Assembly: GCF_045635475.1 (NCBI RefSeq)
Contig: NZ_JBJGXI010000067.1
Span: forward strand, 1-21,274
DNA: 21,274 nt
DNA from: JBJGXI01 sp045635475
GTDB lineage: Bacteria > Bacillota > Bacilli > Bacillales > Amphibacillaceae
Direction of reading: 5' to 3'
The translations under genes were made by a program, and so were the position numbers. Shown piece after piece: positions 1-6,888 of the stretch (its first letter is position 1; every line of letters starts with the position of its first letter). The notes under the pieces were generated by a model that saw nothing but the letters and a program-made list of their open reading frames with translations, did no database searches and had not been told where the DNA came from.

Positions 1-68
1 TGCACTACGTTACGACGCATTTCACTTCAAATATGACAAACAAGCAACAAACTCTACGAAAAGAGCCT
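1..68. repeat. End fragment of the palindromic element seen at 19.7-20.0 kb
   Basis: The first 68 bases align in the same orientation with the right end of the large palindromic element at 19939-20003. Both begin with GCACTACGT, have a CAA-rich stretch in the middle, and finish with GAAAAG(A/C)GCCTT. The fragment is cut by the window edge, so whether a whole element lies to the left is unknown. It ends just before the promoter of the peroxidase gene. Confidence 0.55.
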
Positions 69-86
69 TATATTAAGACCTTACCT

Positions 87-115
87 TTGACAACAATGGA
101 TGGCGTTGCTATCTT
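87..115 (+). promoter_or_regulatory. Sigma-A-type promoter of the peroxidase gene
   Basis: TTGACA (87-92) is followed by a 17-base spacer and TATCTT (110-115). Transcription would start near 122, leaving a leader of about 17 bases that carries the ribosome binding site TAGGAGG at 124-130. Confidence 0.6.
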
Positions 116-138
116 GGTTTTAATAGGAGGCGGTATAA

Positions 139-618
139 ATGTCCATTTATGAGTTCTCAGTACAAAAAATTAATGGAGAAGAAACATCACTAGCAAATTA
201 TAAAGGCAAAGTACTACTCATTGTAAACACTGCCAGTAAATGTGGGTTCGCTCCGCAACTTGATGGTTTACAGGCACTTTATGATAAGTATAAAGACCAA
301 GGTTTAGAAGTGCTTGGTTTCCCTTCAAACCAATTCATGAATCAAGAACCAGGATCGAATGATGAGATTAATGAAATTTGTAAAGTAAACTACGGCGTTA
401 CCTTCCCAATGTTTAGTAAGATTGATGTAAATGGTTCTAATGCGCATCCATTATATAATTACTTAACGAGCCAAGCATCAGGAATATTATCTAAAAAAAT
501 CAAGTGGAACTTCACGAAGTTTTTGGTAGACCAAGAAGGCAATGTCATTAACCGTTATGCTCCACAAAAGGAACCGAAAGATATAGAAGATGATATAAAA
601 CAGGCGTTAGGTAAATAA
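139..618 (+). CDS. Glutathione peroxidase family thiol peroxidase
   Basis: Cytosolic thioredoxin-fold peroxidase that reduces hydroperoxides. Bacillaceae generally use bacillithiol and thioredoxin rather than glutathione, so it probably acts as a thioredoxin-dependent peroxidase (family knowledge, not shown here). The 159 residues match the usual length of the BsaA/GpxA group. The peroxidatic site is a cysteine, not selenocysteine, at residue 35 in NTASKCGF. The partner residues are visible as SNQF (Gln65) and KWNF (Trp123, Asn124), and C81 before YGVTFPMF is conserved in many relatives. The ATG at 139 is supported by TAGGAGG eight bases upstream and by a good promoter at 87-115. It is a single-gene unit converging on proS across a shared terminator. 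Family assignment is near certain; the electron donor is inferred. Confidence 0.95.
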   Translation: MSIYEFSVQKINGEETSLANYKGKVLLIVNTASKCGFAPQLDGLQALYDKYKDQGLEVLGFPSNQFMNQEPGSNDEINEICKVNYGVTFPMFSKIDVNGSNAHPLYNYLTSQASGILSKKIKWNFTKFLVDQEGNVINRYAPQKEPKDIEDDIKQALGK

Positions 619-626
619 TTCACTAT

Positions 627-673
627 AAAAAAATCGAGTATAAATCACAAAGTGGATTATACTCGATTTTTTT
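627..673. terminator. Bidirectional terminator between peroxidase gene and proS
   Basis: A stem with arms AATCGAGTATAA and TTATACTCGATT, extended by further pairs around a small loop, is flanked by an A-run on the left and a T-run on the right. It can therefore work as a rho-independent terminator for both converging genes. Confidence 0.9.
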
Positions 674-682
674 ATCTATATT

Positions 683-2119
683 CTAATAAGCCTTCGCCCA
701 ATAAACAAGCTTGTCTGCTTTCTCACCACAATAAACACAGTGAGCGGACACAGTTTCTTGTTCAAACGGAATACACCTAGAAGTTGCTGCTGTTTCTTCT
801 TTTATTTTTTCTTCACACTCCTTGCCGCTACACCACATCGCTTTAATAAAACCTGGCTTTGACTCCAGCAGTGAAATAAATTCGTCCATATTTCCTGCCA
901 CACTAGTTTTATCGTTACGTAATTGTAGTGCTTTTTGGAATAGATTTTCTTGAATGTCTTCTAATAGTTGAGATATGGTAGCTTCCAACGCTTCCATTTC
1001 TACAAAAGTCTTTTCACCTGTGTCTCTGCGTGCTAGCACTACATGGCCTTTTTCGATATCTTTTGGACCAATTTCAAGACGTAGTGGAATGCCTTTCATT
1101 TCATACTCATTAAACTTCCAACCAGGCATTTTATCACTAGCATCGATATCAATTCTGAAGGCTTTGCTTAGACGTTCCTTTATTTCATAAGCCTTATCAA
1201 GGACACCTTCCTTATGCTGTGCTACTGGTACGATCATCACTTGCTTCGGTGCAATTTTTGGTGGTACAACAAGACCACGGTTATCTCCGTGCACCATTAT
1301 TAGTGCACCAATTAGCCTTGTCGTAATTCCCCAAGACGTTTGATGAACTGGCTGAAGTTCACCTTTCTCATCTGTATAGGTGATGTCAAATGCTTCGGCG
1401 AATCCCGTGCCCAAGTGATGACTTGTTCCTGTTTGAAGCGCTTTGCCATCGTGCATCAGACTCTCAATGGTAAGGGTGTAATTCGCACCTGCGAACTTTT
1501 CCTTCTCTGTTTTTTGACCACGAAGAACCGGAATCGCTAAGTAATCCTCACAAACAGATGTGTAGACATCAAGCATTTTTCTCGTTTCTTCTGCTGCATC
1601 TTGATCTGTTGCATGACACGTATGGCCTTCTTGCCATAAAAACTCTAAGGAGCGCAAAAACGGTCTTGTCGTTTTTTCCCAACGCACGACATTGCTCCAC
1701 TGATTGTAGAGCTTTGGCAAGTCTCGGTAAGAGTGAATGATCTTAGAGTAGTGTTCGGCAAACAGCACTTCAGACGTTGGGCGAACAACAAGTCGTTCTT
1801 GCAATTCTTCATCTCCGCCGTGTGTTACCCATGCAACTTCAGGAGCGAATCCTTCAATATGGTCTTTTTCTTTTTGCAATAAACTTTCTGGAATGAACAA
1901 TGGGAAATACATGTTTTCGTGACCAGTTTCTTTAATTTTCTTGTCTAGTGTATCGCGAATGTTTTCCCAAATTGCATATCCATACGGACGAATAATCATC
2001 GTTCCACGAACAGAACCATAATCAACTAGATCTGCCTGTTTAACTACATCGGTATACCACTGTGCAAAATCTTCTTCCATCGCGGTTACTTTTTCTACAA
2101 ACTGTTTGTTTTTTGCCAT
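683..2119 (-). CDS. proS: Prolyl-tRNA synthetase, archaeal/eukaryal-type
   Basis: Class II aminoacyl-tRNA synthetase that charges tRNA-Pro. At 478 residues it is the short form without the editing insertion of the ~570-residue bacterial type. Motif 2 is visible in RWEKTTRPFLRSLEF and motif 3 around GDNRGLVVPP. The C-terminal domain has the zinc-binding cysteines of this type (WCSGKEC, then CVYCG) and ends in an aromatic residue (KAY), as is typical. A longer in-frame start exists (GTG at 2128), but it overlaps the ribosome binding site AAGAAGG. The ATG at 2119 sits eight bases after that site and starts MAKNKQF, so I chose it. Expression is controlled by the T-box leader upstream. The class and function are secure. 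Confidence 0.97.
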   Translation of the reverse strand: MAKNKQFVEKVTAMEEDFAQWYTDVVKQADLVDYGSVRGTMIIRPYGYAIWENIRDTLDKKIKETGHENMYFPLFIPESLLQKEKDHIEGFAPEVAWVTHGGDEELQERLVVRPTSEVLFAEHYSKIIHSYRDLPKLYNQWSNVVRWEKTTRPFLRSLEFLWQEGHTCHATDQDAAEETRKMLDVYTSVCEDYLAIPVLRGQKTEKEKFAGANYTLTIESLMHDGKALQTGTSHHLGTGFAEAFDITYTDEKGELQPVHQTSWGITTRLIGALIMVHGDNRGLVVPPKIAPKQVMIVPVAQHKEGVLDKAYEIKERLSKAFRIDIDASDKMPGWKFNEYEMKGIPLRLEIGPKDIEKGHVVLARRDTGEKTFVEMEALEATISQLLEDIQENLFQKALQLRNDKTSVAGNMDEFISLLESKPGFIKAMWCSGKECEEKIKEETAATSRCIPFEQETVSAHCVYCGEKADKLVYWAKAY

Positions 2120-2149
2120 GCTATTCACCTTCTTATATTATTTTGTGGA

Positions 2150-2395
2150 CGCAAAAAAACCTCAGAATCCCAATAAGGGACCGAGGTTTGGTGGTACCAC
2201 CCTTGTTTACAGCATAAATAGAGCTGTACACTTTTATTTGATAACGGATTGTCATCCGCAAGTATCTTATTCGATACCGTGCTCCAAGGCAGGTTCCAAT
2301 GGGTCTAATGGAAATTTGCAGCAACCATTTCCTCTCTGTGTAATAGACACCCTTTGTAATAGTCCTTATCAATGCTTTTTCATCTATATGATTAT
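2150..2395 (-). promoter_or_regulatory. T-box riboswitch leader (proline-specific) of proS
   Basis: Read on the minus strand, the leader shows the ordered hallmarks of a T-box that senses uncharged tRNA. These are the AGAGAGGAAA element of stem I (about 2327-2336), the distal part near GGTTGCTGCAAATTTCC, and a specifier loop GGAACCTGCC with the proline codon CCU at 2291-2293. The conserved T-box AAGGGTGGTACCACC is at 2190-2204. Its UGGU can pair with the ACCA end of tRNA-Pro, which has A as discriminator base in bacteria. The terminator follows. The specifier matches the downstream gene, which makes the call robust. Confidence 0.95.
2153..2186 (-). terminator. Regulated terminator of the proS T-box
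   Basis: On the minus strand CCTCGGTCCC, a short loop, and GGGATTCTGAGG form a stem followed by seven Ts, 33 bases before the proS start. Its 5' arm follows directly on the T-box sequence, so the antiterminator and the terminator are alternative folds. Confidence 0.9.
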
Positions 2396-2399
2396 TCTT

Positions 2400-2428
2400 A
2401 CTATAAGAATCTATCGCATCGATGTCAA
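2400..2428 (-). promoter_or_regulatory. Sigma-A promoter of the proS leader
   Basis: A consensus TTGACA (2428-2423), a 17-base spacer and TATAGT (2405-2400) on the minus strand place the transcription start near 2393, directly before stem I of the T-box. The promoter lies just past the stop codon of the SMR gene, so proS is transcribed independently of it. Confidence 0.85.
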
Positions 2429-2454
2429 GATTTGCACTGTACTTTTCTAAATTT

Positions 2455-2775
2455 TCAAGTCCATTTTGGCATATTTATCACAGTTACACCGATAATAATT
2501 GCTAGCAAACCGATTAATGTTTGCACACTAAAAGCTTCTTTCCAAAAGAAGACACCAATTAGTACTGTAACCGCTGTACCAACACCAGCCCAAATCGCAT
2601 ACGTTAAGCCGATTGGCAAATCCTTAAGAGCAAGTGATAAGAAATAGAAGGAAACGGCATATCCAGCTAGGGCAGCAATCGTTGGTATTAACCTTGTAAA
2701 TCCCTCCGACATCTTCAGCATTGAACCACCAATAATTTCCGTTACAATTGCAATAGCCAGCATTAAATATGCCAT
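2455..2775 (-). CDS. Small multidrug resistance (SMR) family efflux protein
   Basis: Four-helix inner-membrane proton antiporter subunit, active as a dimer, that exports cationic compounds. The 106 residues match the family. The essential membrane carboxylate is present as Glu13 in IVTEIIGG, and Tyr39 and Trp62 (TYAIWAG) match ligand-binding aromatic positions known in EmrE. The four hydrophobic segments are at about 2-20, 31-50, 57-78 and 83-102. The start is ATG preceded by AAGGAGG nine bases upstream. A TetR regulator lies 88 bases upstream on the same strand and is the likely local repressor. Whether it is a drug exporter or a guanidinium/SugE-type member cannot be decided; the sequence looks closer to the QacC/EmrE branch. 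Confidence 0.92.
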   Translation of the reverse strand: MAYLMLAIAIVTEIIGGSMLKMSEGFTRLIPTIAALAGYAVSFYFLSLALKDLPIGLTYAIWAGVGTAVTVLIGVFFWKEAFSVQTLIGLLAIIIGVTVINMPKWT

Positions 2776-2808
2776 AAAAACATGCCTCCTTCACATTTAT
2801 AAAACCTG

Positions 2809-2834
2809 TAAACTGTCTTTGTTTTCTTAGTTTA
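2809..2834. promoter_or_regulatory. Possible TetR half-sites before the SMR gene
   Basis: TAAACT (2809-2814) and AGTTTA (2829-2834) form an inverted pair separated by 14 bases in the gap between the TetR and SMR genes. The same hexamers make up the tight palindrome in front of the tetR-like gene at 3469-3485, so both may bind the same regulator. The spacing differs from that palindrome, which lowers confidence. Confidence 0.35.
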
Positions 2835-2863
2835 TTTTTACAAAAAGAAAAGAATAAAAGCTA

Positions 2864-3433
2864 CTATCGCCTTTTATCCTCTGGTATAATGCCATACAGT
2901 AGTATGTCGACAATTTGAGTTAGTGCCTCATTCACCGTAATGTTGTTTTGATAGAAAAATCCTTGATCAAATGTTGTATTAAAAGCCTCTATTAACACTT
3001 TCATAATAACAACGGTCGAGTAATTCGATTCTACTTCGCCCTGTTTGATACCTTCTTCAATTATTTGTTCTAGTTCTTCCCAATCTTCCTGTAATGAATC
3101 ATTGATGTTTTGCCATAAATCAGGATAATATCGTTTCATGCCTTCAAGAACAGGTCGATCATATATTTGATAATACTCTGGAAGCACTAGCATTAAATTT
3201 TTAACTTTTTCTATTAGTGTAAGTGTTTGATCTGCAATAATATTGTTAGTTTTTTCGTCTGTTTCTTTTAAGATTCGTTCAACAATTGTCTGGATAATCT
3301 CTTCTTTCGATGAAAAGTGCTCATAGATGGTTTTTTTGCTAATCCCCATCCGTTCTGTAATATTATCAACAGTAAAACGCATGCCGCTCATTTGAATCTC
3401 TTCTACTACAGCCCGCAAAATTCGTTCCTTCAA
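2864..3433 (-). CDS. TetR family transcriptional regulator
   Basis: DNA-binding repressor of 189 residues. The N-terminal helix-turn-helix is clear at about residues 17-50, with FTVDNITERMGISKKTIYEHF followed by SSKEEI. The C-terminal ligand-binding part is helical and not informative. The start is a TTG at 3433 eight bases after GGGG. No better ATG exists before the helix-turn-helix; Met15 and Met18 are too late to keep helix 1. It is probably autoregulated through the 17-bp palindrome at 3469-3485 and probably controls the SMR efflux gene downstream. The inducer is unknown. Confidence 0.9.
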   Translation of the reverse strand: MKERILRAVVEEIQMSGMRFTVDNITERMGISKKTIYEHFSSKEEIIQTIVERILKETDEKTNNIIADQTLTLIEKVKNLMLVLPEYYQIYDRPVLEGMKRYYPDLWQNINDSLQEDWEELEQIIEEGIKQGEVESNYSTVVIMKVLIEAFNTTFDQGFFYQNNITVNEALTQIVDILLYGIIPEDKRR

Positions 3434-3468
3434 TTGGATAACCCCGATTCAGAGATGTGTAAATTAAA

Positions 3469-3485
3469 TAAACTATTTTAGTTTA
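3469..3485. promoter_or_regulatory. Palindromic operator before the TetR gene
   Basis: TAAACTATTTTAGTTTA is a perfect 7-3-7 inverted repeat, 35 bases upstream of the TetR start codon. Size and position are typical of a TetR-family operator used for autoregulation. Confidence 0.65.
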
Positions 3486-3516
3486 AAAAGTTTCCTTAGG
3501 CTTATTATATGCTATT

Positions 3517-3870
3517 TCACCTTTTTTTGTCAATGCCATCACCGCTGGTATCTATTTTTCCTTGAAAAGCATATGCTAATTTCTCCGCAACAACAGTAAT
3601 TATTTCGATATTCCATGGTGCTCGCCTATTTTCAGCAATATCAAGCCACAATCGACCTTTTGCTGGCCAAAATGTAATTTCTAGTACACCTTTCTGTTTA
3701 CCCCTTTTTACATGCCAATGATAACTTCCCTTTTTTGTACTCAATGTAGTTCGCTGAGTTATCGTTAGTTGAAATTCTGCGATGATTTCCTCGATTTGAT
3801 CACAAATAATACCTTCATCGAATGGCTTAACTTCCGCCAACTTCTTACTTATTACATCATAAGTAATCAC
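3517..3870 (-). CDS. Conserved-looking small protein of unknown function
   Basis: A 117-residue, basic, soluble protein that I do not recognise. Its middle (about residues 48-77) alternates charged and aromatic residues, with YHWHVKRGKQKGVLEITFWP then GRLWLDIAENRRAPW, and looks like two or three beta strands. It has no signal peptide, membrane segment or cysteine pair. Its ATG overlaps the stop of the upstream methyltransferase gene by four bases (ATGA), so the two are translationally coupled and probably act together. The strength of the coupling and normal codon use make it a real gene; no function can be given. Confidence 0.8.
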   Translation of the reverse strand: MITYDVISKKLAEVKPFDEGIICDQIEEIIAEFQLTITQRTTLSTKKGSYHWHVKRGKQKGVLEITFWPAKGRLWLDIAENRRAPWNIEIITVVAEKLAYAFQGKIDTSGDGIDKKR

Positions 3871-4583
3871 TTCATACCTCTCCTTGCTTTAATGATTAAA
3901 AAATGCGGATTAGTCATCAGATAATCAAATGCACTTTTATTCTTTTCCTTCATAGCTACGATTGGCTGAGGTTCCACTAATCTGTCAATCACAAAATACT
4001 GTGATATTTGATTAACTATATCTTCTAGCGGTCTTCGGTAAAAAGATACTGTGGTTGTTTTTCCTTGCTTCTTCCATTGATCCGTCAACAATTGTTTTGA
4101 AAAATAATCTTCACTTTCTTCAAATTTATGAAAATCCATAAATGGGTGATGAACAGAAAAAAGTAGTGAACCACCAGGCTTTAAGACACGCTTAAATTCC
4201 TGTAATGCTGACTGCCAATCCTTTATATAGTGGAGTGTTAATGAACTGAGAATTAAATCAAACGTTTGATCAGCCCACGGAAGTGATTCGGTTAAATCCT
4301 GACAAACTACCTCTACTTGGCTACCTACTCTTTTTTTCGTTGCTTTTACCATTTCCGGACTAATGTCTACTGCAGATACTTGTGCACCAAGCTCGAGCAG
4401 TTTCGCTGTATACCATCCCGCTGCACAACCTGCGTCTAAGATTCGAATTTCGTTCAGGTTACCTGGTACTTCCGCTAGCATTGCTGGCCGTTCATAATCG
4501 GTGTTGTACGGACTACTATGATCAACTTCTTTTTCGTAGGCTTTTGCAAGTGCATCGTATGTGTCTTTTATCGATTTTTTCAT
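3867..4583 (-). CDS. Class I SAM-dependent methyltransferase
   Basis: Cytosolic methyltransferase of the Methyltransf_11/UbiE-like group, 238 residues. Motif I is ILDAGCAAGWYTAKLL (48-63), the acidic residue that binds the ribose of SAM is Asp73 in VDISPEM, and the later motifs are VCQDLTESLPW and FDLILSSLTLHYI. The C-terminal third contains PFMDFHKFEESEDYF, which is found in small-molecule methyltransferases, but the substrate cannot be read from the sequence. The start has a strong AGGAGGAGG six bases upstream. It forms a two-gene unit with the unknown 117-residue protein. Confidence 0.92.
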   Translation of the reverse strand: MKKSIKDTYDALAKAYEKEVDHSSPYNTDYERPAMLAEVPGNLNEIRILDAGCAAGWYTAKLLELGAQVSAVDISPEMVKATKKRVGSQVEVVCQDLTESLPWADQTFDLILSSLTLHYIKDWQSALQEFKRVLKPGGSLLFSVHHPFMDFHKFEESEDYFSKQLLTDQWKKQGKTTTVSFYRRPLEDIVNQISQYFVIDRLVEPQPIVAMKEKNKSAFDYLMTNPHFLIIKARRGMK

Positions 4584-4649
4584 GCATGTCCTCCTCCTTA
4601 CGTCATCTTTAACAGTGATCCCGATCTATTAGAGCGTGTCTCAATATGG

Positions 4650-4683
4650 AACGAGCTCGGTAGATTGATCAACCAAGCTCGTT
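4650..4683 (-). terminator. Hairpin after murB
   Basis: On the minus strand AACGAGCTTGG and CCGAGCTCGTT form an 11-bp stem (one G-U pair) around a 12-base loop, starting 13 bases past the murB stop codon. There is no T-run after it, so it may be a weak terminator or a processing/stability hairpin rather than a classical intrinsic terminator. Confidence 0.5.
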
Positions 4684-4695
4684 AACGTATAACTT

Positions 4696-5616
4696 CTATT
4701 CCGTATCTTCACCAATAATTCTAACTTCTCTCTCCAACTCGACACCAAATTTATCTTTTACTGTCTTTTGCACCATTTCAATAACCGATATATATTCTGT
4801 CGCTGTGGCATTATTTTTATTAACAATAAAGCCTGCATGCTTCGTAGACACTTCTGCACCACCGATCCCTTTACCTTGCAGCTCACTATCTTGAATCAAT
4901 TTTCCTGCAAAATAACCAGGAGGTCGTTTAAACACACTTCCACATGATGGATATTCTAACGGTTGCTTCGATTCACGTTTATAGGTTAAATCATCCATTA
5001 CCGCTTTAATACTATCATAAGATGCTGGTTTCAAATCAAAACGCGCTTCTAAGACAATGTAGCCTTTATCCGGTATATTACTCGTACGGTAATCAAGGTC
5101 TAAATCCTCCGCAGCAAGTGTTAATAAATTTCCTTCTCGATCGACAACAATTGTGTGATGCAAAACATCTTTAACTTCTCCACCGTATGCTCCTGCATTC
5201 ATATATAACGCCCCACCTACCGTTCCCGGAATGCCGCAAGCAAATTCTAAACCGGTTAACGTGTCTTTTAAGGCGTGGCGGGATACATCAATAATTCTGG
5301 CTCCACTTTCGGAAAAAACAGAATTTCCTTCAGTACGGATTGTAGTGAACCGCTTCAATGTCATTACAATTCCACGGATGCCACCGTCCCGTACAATTAA
5401 ATTTGAACCATTACCTAACAAGGTAAAAGGTACGTCTAATTTGTTCGCCAATTTTATGATTTCTTGTACTTCTTGTTTATTAGAAGGTGTTACGAAATAA
5501 TCTGCCTTACCACCTAAGCACGTATACGTATGATTTTTTAAGTATTCATCAAGTTTCACATTCTCTTTATCTGTAATAGAAATTAGTTGGTTATATATCG
5601 AATGGTCATTTGCCAT
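4696..5616 (-). CDS. murB: UDP-N-acetylenolpyruvoylglucosamine reductase
   Basis: FAD- and NADPH-dependent cytosolic enzyme that makes UDP-N-acetylmuramate, the second committed step of peptidoglycan precursor synthesis. Numbering from the ATG at 5616 (306 residues), the FAD-binding stretch is at 65-85 (LLGNGSNLIVRDGG) and the second FAD/substrate region is GLEFACGIPGTVGGALYMNA. The active site shows Arg177 (DYRTSN), Ser227 in YPSCGSVFKRP and the C-terminal Glu297 (ELEREVR). The YPSCGSVFKRP form is that of the shorter type II enzymes of Gram-positives. A start nine bases further upstream abuts AAAGGA with no spacing, whereas the chosen ATG lies nine bases after it. It is a single gene here, not in a division cluster. 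Confidence 0.96.
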   Translation of the reverse strand: MANDHSIYNQLISITDKENVKLDEYLKNHTYTCLGGKADYFVTPSNKQEVQEIIKLANKLDVPFTLLGNGSNLIVRDGGIRGIVMTLKRFTTIRTEGNSVFSESGARIIDVSRHALKDTLTGLEFACGIPGTVGGALYMNAGAYGGEVKDVLHHTIVVDREGNLLTLAAEDLDLDYRTSNIPDKGYIVLEARFDLKPASYDSIKAVMDDLTYKRESKQPLEYPSCGSVFKRPPGYFAGKLIQDSELQGKGIGGAEVSTKHAGFIVNKNNATATEYISVIEMVQKTVKDKFGVELEREVRIIGEDTE

Positions 5617-5936
5617 ATTTATCATTCCTTTATTAGAGGTTGTTCAAAAAGACACACTATTAGTAAGTTACGTCTTCAGACAAACGCCAAAATTTAATAC
5701 ACTCTAGTCAATTTTCAGCAATCCAAAATTACATACAGTTGGATAGGAAATACGATGTAAGGTAATTATGAAATTGACTCACATAAGAAGATTATAGCAG
5801 GTAGATAAGCTAGGCGGCAATCCCGTTTGGAACTCCTGTTTATATGTATGATAAATACTGGGGTAATGTGTCCTACCGAAATGAAAAAACTGGAGGTGTG
5901 CTGTGGTCCTGGCGAGATGTGAGCTGTTTGAAGTTG

Positions 5937-6115
5937 GCGGACACCACAGCTCTTATATGTGACAAAAGTGTTATATGTGGAATTGTGCGGACACCAGTGC
6001 ACTTATTTGAATAAAATGCTTGCTGTTATATGCTGTTTTTAGTACATAAGGGCTCTGGTGGCTGTCAAATAGTCAAATCCAGCATTTCAGATAAAATAAG
6101 TGCTCCTATGTCCGC
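5937..6115. repeat. Four-unit inverted array of a ~30-bp repeat
   Basis: Two direct copies on the + strand begin at 5937 (GCGGACACCACAGCTCTTAT) and exactly 50 bases later at 5987 (GCGGACACCAGTGCACTTAT). Two reverse copies end at 6066 (read on the minus strand GACAGCCACCAGAGCCCTTA) and at 6115 (GCGGACATAGGAGCACTTAT), 49 bases apart. The arrangement is therefore two units facing two units around a centre near 6026. TGTTATATG recurs in the spacers after both + copies. No protein is encoded by it. Confidence 0.7.
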
Positions 6116-6189
6116 GAAAATACCTAGCCTGCTTGTGTGTCCTAATCACAGACCAGTGACGGCGTTCCCTGAGGCAAGAAAAGAAAGTT

Positions 6190-6205
6190 TACGAAAAGAG
6201 CCTCC
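6190..6205. repeat. Possible repeat-element end next to the TetR stop
   Basis: TTTACGAAAAGAGCCTCC resembles the ends of the fragment at 1-68 (CTACGAAAAGAGCCTT) and of the element at 19.7-20.0 kb (GAAAAGCGCCTT), in the same orientation. Only about 14 bases match well, so this is tentative. Confidence 0.3.
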
Positions 6206-6210
6206 TTAGT

Positions 6211-6867
6211 TTATATTGCCTGACCCGATTCAATACCGTTCATAATAAATGTGATCATATCATCTATTTCTCGTTCATTGTCCCATTGTTTATTTGGCAT
6301 GACAATATACCTAGTAATCACAAATCCGAGAAACGTCGATAAAGAAAAGCGAATAATAGTAGGGATAGGAAATTCTTTTAACTTCCCCTGTTTTTGGAAT
6401 GCTATAATCACTTCTTCTAGCCTTGGATAGACTTTGGCCTGGAAGTTTTCCTTTAAGACAATTTGGATCTCCTCATGAAAGGCTATTTCTTGTAAAACAA
6501 TTTTAATCAAAGGTAAATTCCCTTCTACAAATTCCAAACGATTCGTAATGAATGCACGTAATAAATCTTCAAATTCGTTAAATTCTTTCTTAAAAATATC
6601 GTTAACCATCTGTGAAGCAAAAAAAGGAACGGCAAGCTTCATGAGTCCTGGTTTAACAATCGAAAGTAACAAGTCTTTTTTCGTTGGGAAGTGACGAAAG
6701 ATTGTTCCTTCTGCTACTCCTGCTTGTTTGGCAATCTCACTTGTTGATGTAGCTGCATATCCTTTTTCCGCAAAGATTTCGATAGCGGAAATAATGATTT
6801 TTGCTTGTTTAGTAGTTAACGACACTTCTTGTGCTTCCATTAGCTGTTTCACATACGTTTCATCCAT
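6211..6867 (-). CDS. TetR family regulator of the adjacent ABC exporter
   Basis: DNA-binding regulator of 218 residues with a helix-turn-helix at about 33-67 (AEKGYAATSTSEIAKQAGVA, then FRHFPTKKDLL). The C-terminal domain is long and helical, as in ligand-sensing members. It is the last gene of a three-gene operon, 21 bases after the permease gene, and its ATG is preceded by GAGG eight bases upstream. The 18-bp palindrome at 8640-8657, in front of the first gene, is the natural operator, giving negative autoregulation of the whole operon. The inducer is probably an exported compound, which is inference. Confidence 0.92.
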   Translation of the reverse strand: MDETYVKQLMEAQEVSLTTKQAKIIISAIEIFAEKGYAATSTSEIAKQAGVAEGTIFRHFPTKKDLLLSIVKPGLMKLAVPFFASQMVNDIFKKEFNEFEDLLRAFITNRLEFVEGNLPLIKIVLQEIAFHEEIQIVLKENFQAKVYPRLEEVIIAFQKQGKLKEFPIPTIIRFSLSTFLGFVITRYIVMPNKQWDNEREIDDMITFIMNGIESGQAI

Positions 6868-6888
6868 CCTAACGGCCTCGTCTCTGTT

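Larger units (their letters stand above)
5626..6210. other. 585-bp gene-free interval with degenerate repeats
   Basis: I see no credible gene here: open frames are short, lack ribosome binding sites and run through repeats. The murB promoter should lie in the left part, but no clear -35/-10 pair is visible. The middle carries a four-unit inverted repeat array (5937-6115). The right end shares ACGAAAAGAGCC with the repeat fragment at the start of the window. The region looks like a graveyard of small dispersed elements. Confidence 0.6.

Noticed and set aside
2106..2647. ORFs on both strands across the proS leader
   Set aside because: The interval is fully explained by the T-box leader, its promoter and the SMR gene.
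5636..5660. GGTTGTTCAAAAAG stretch as the left end of an insertion element
   Set aside because: It does not form a convincing inverted match with the possible repeat end at 6190-6205, and no transposase remnant lies between them.
5766..6002. 78-residue minus strand ORF in the gap after murB
   Set aside because: It runs through the repeat array, has no ribosome binding site and a composition (His, Ser, Thr, Ile rich) unlike a real protein.
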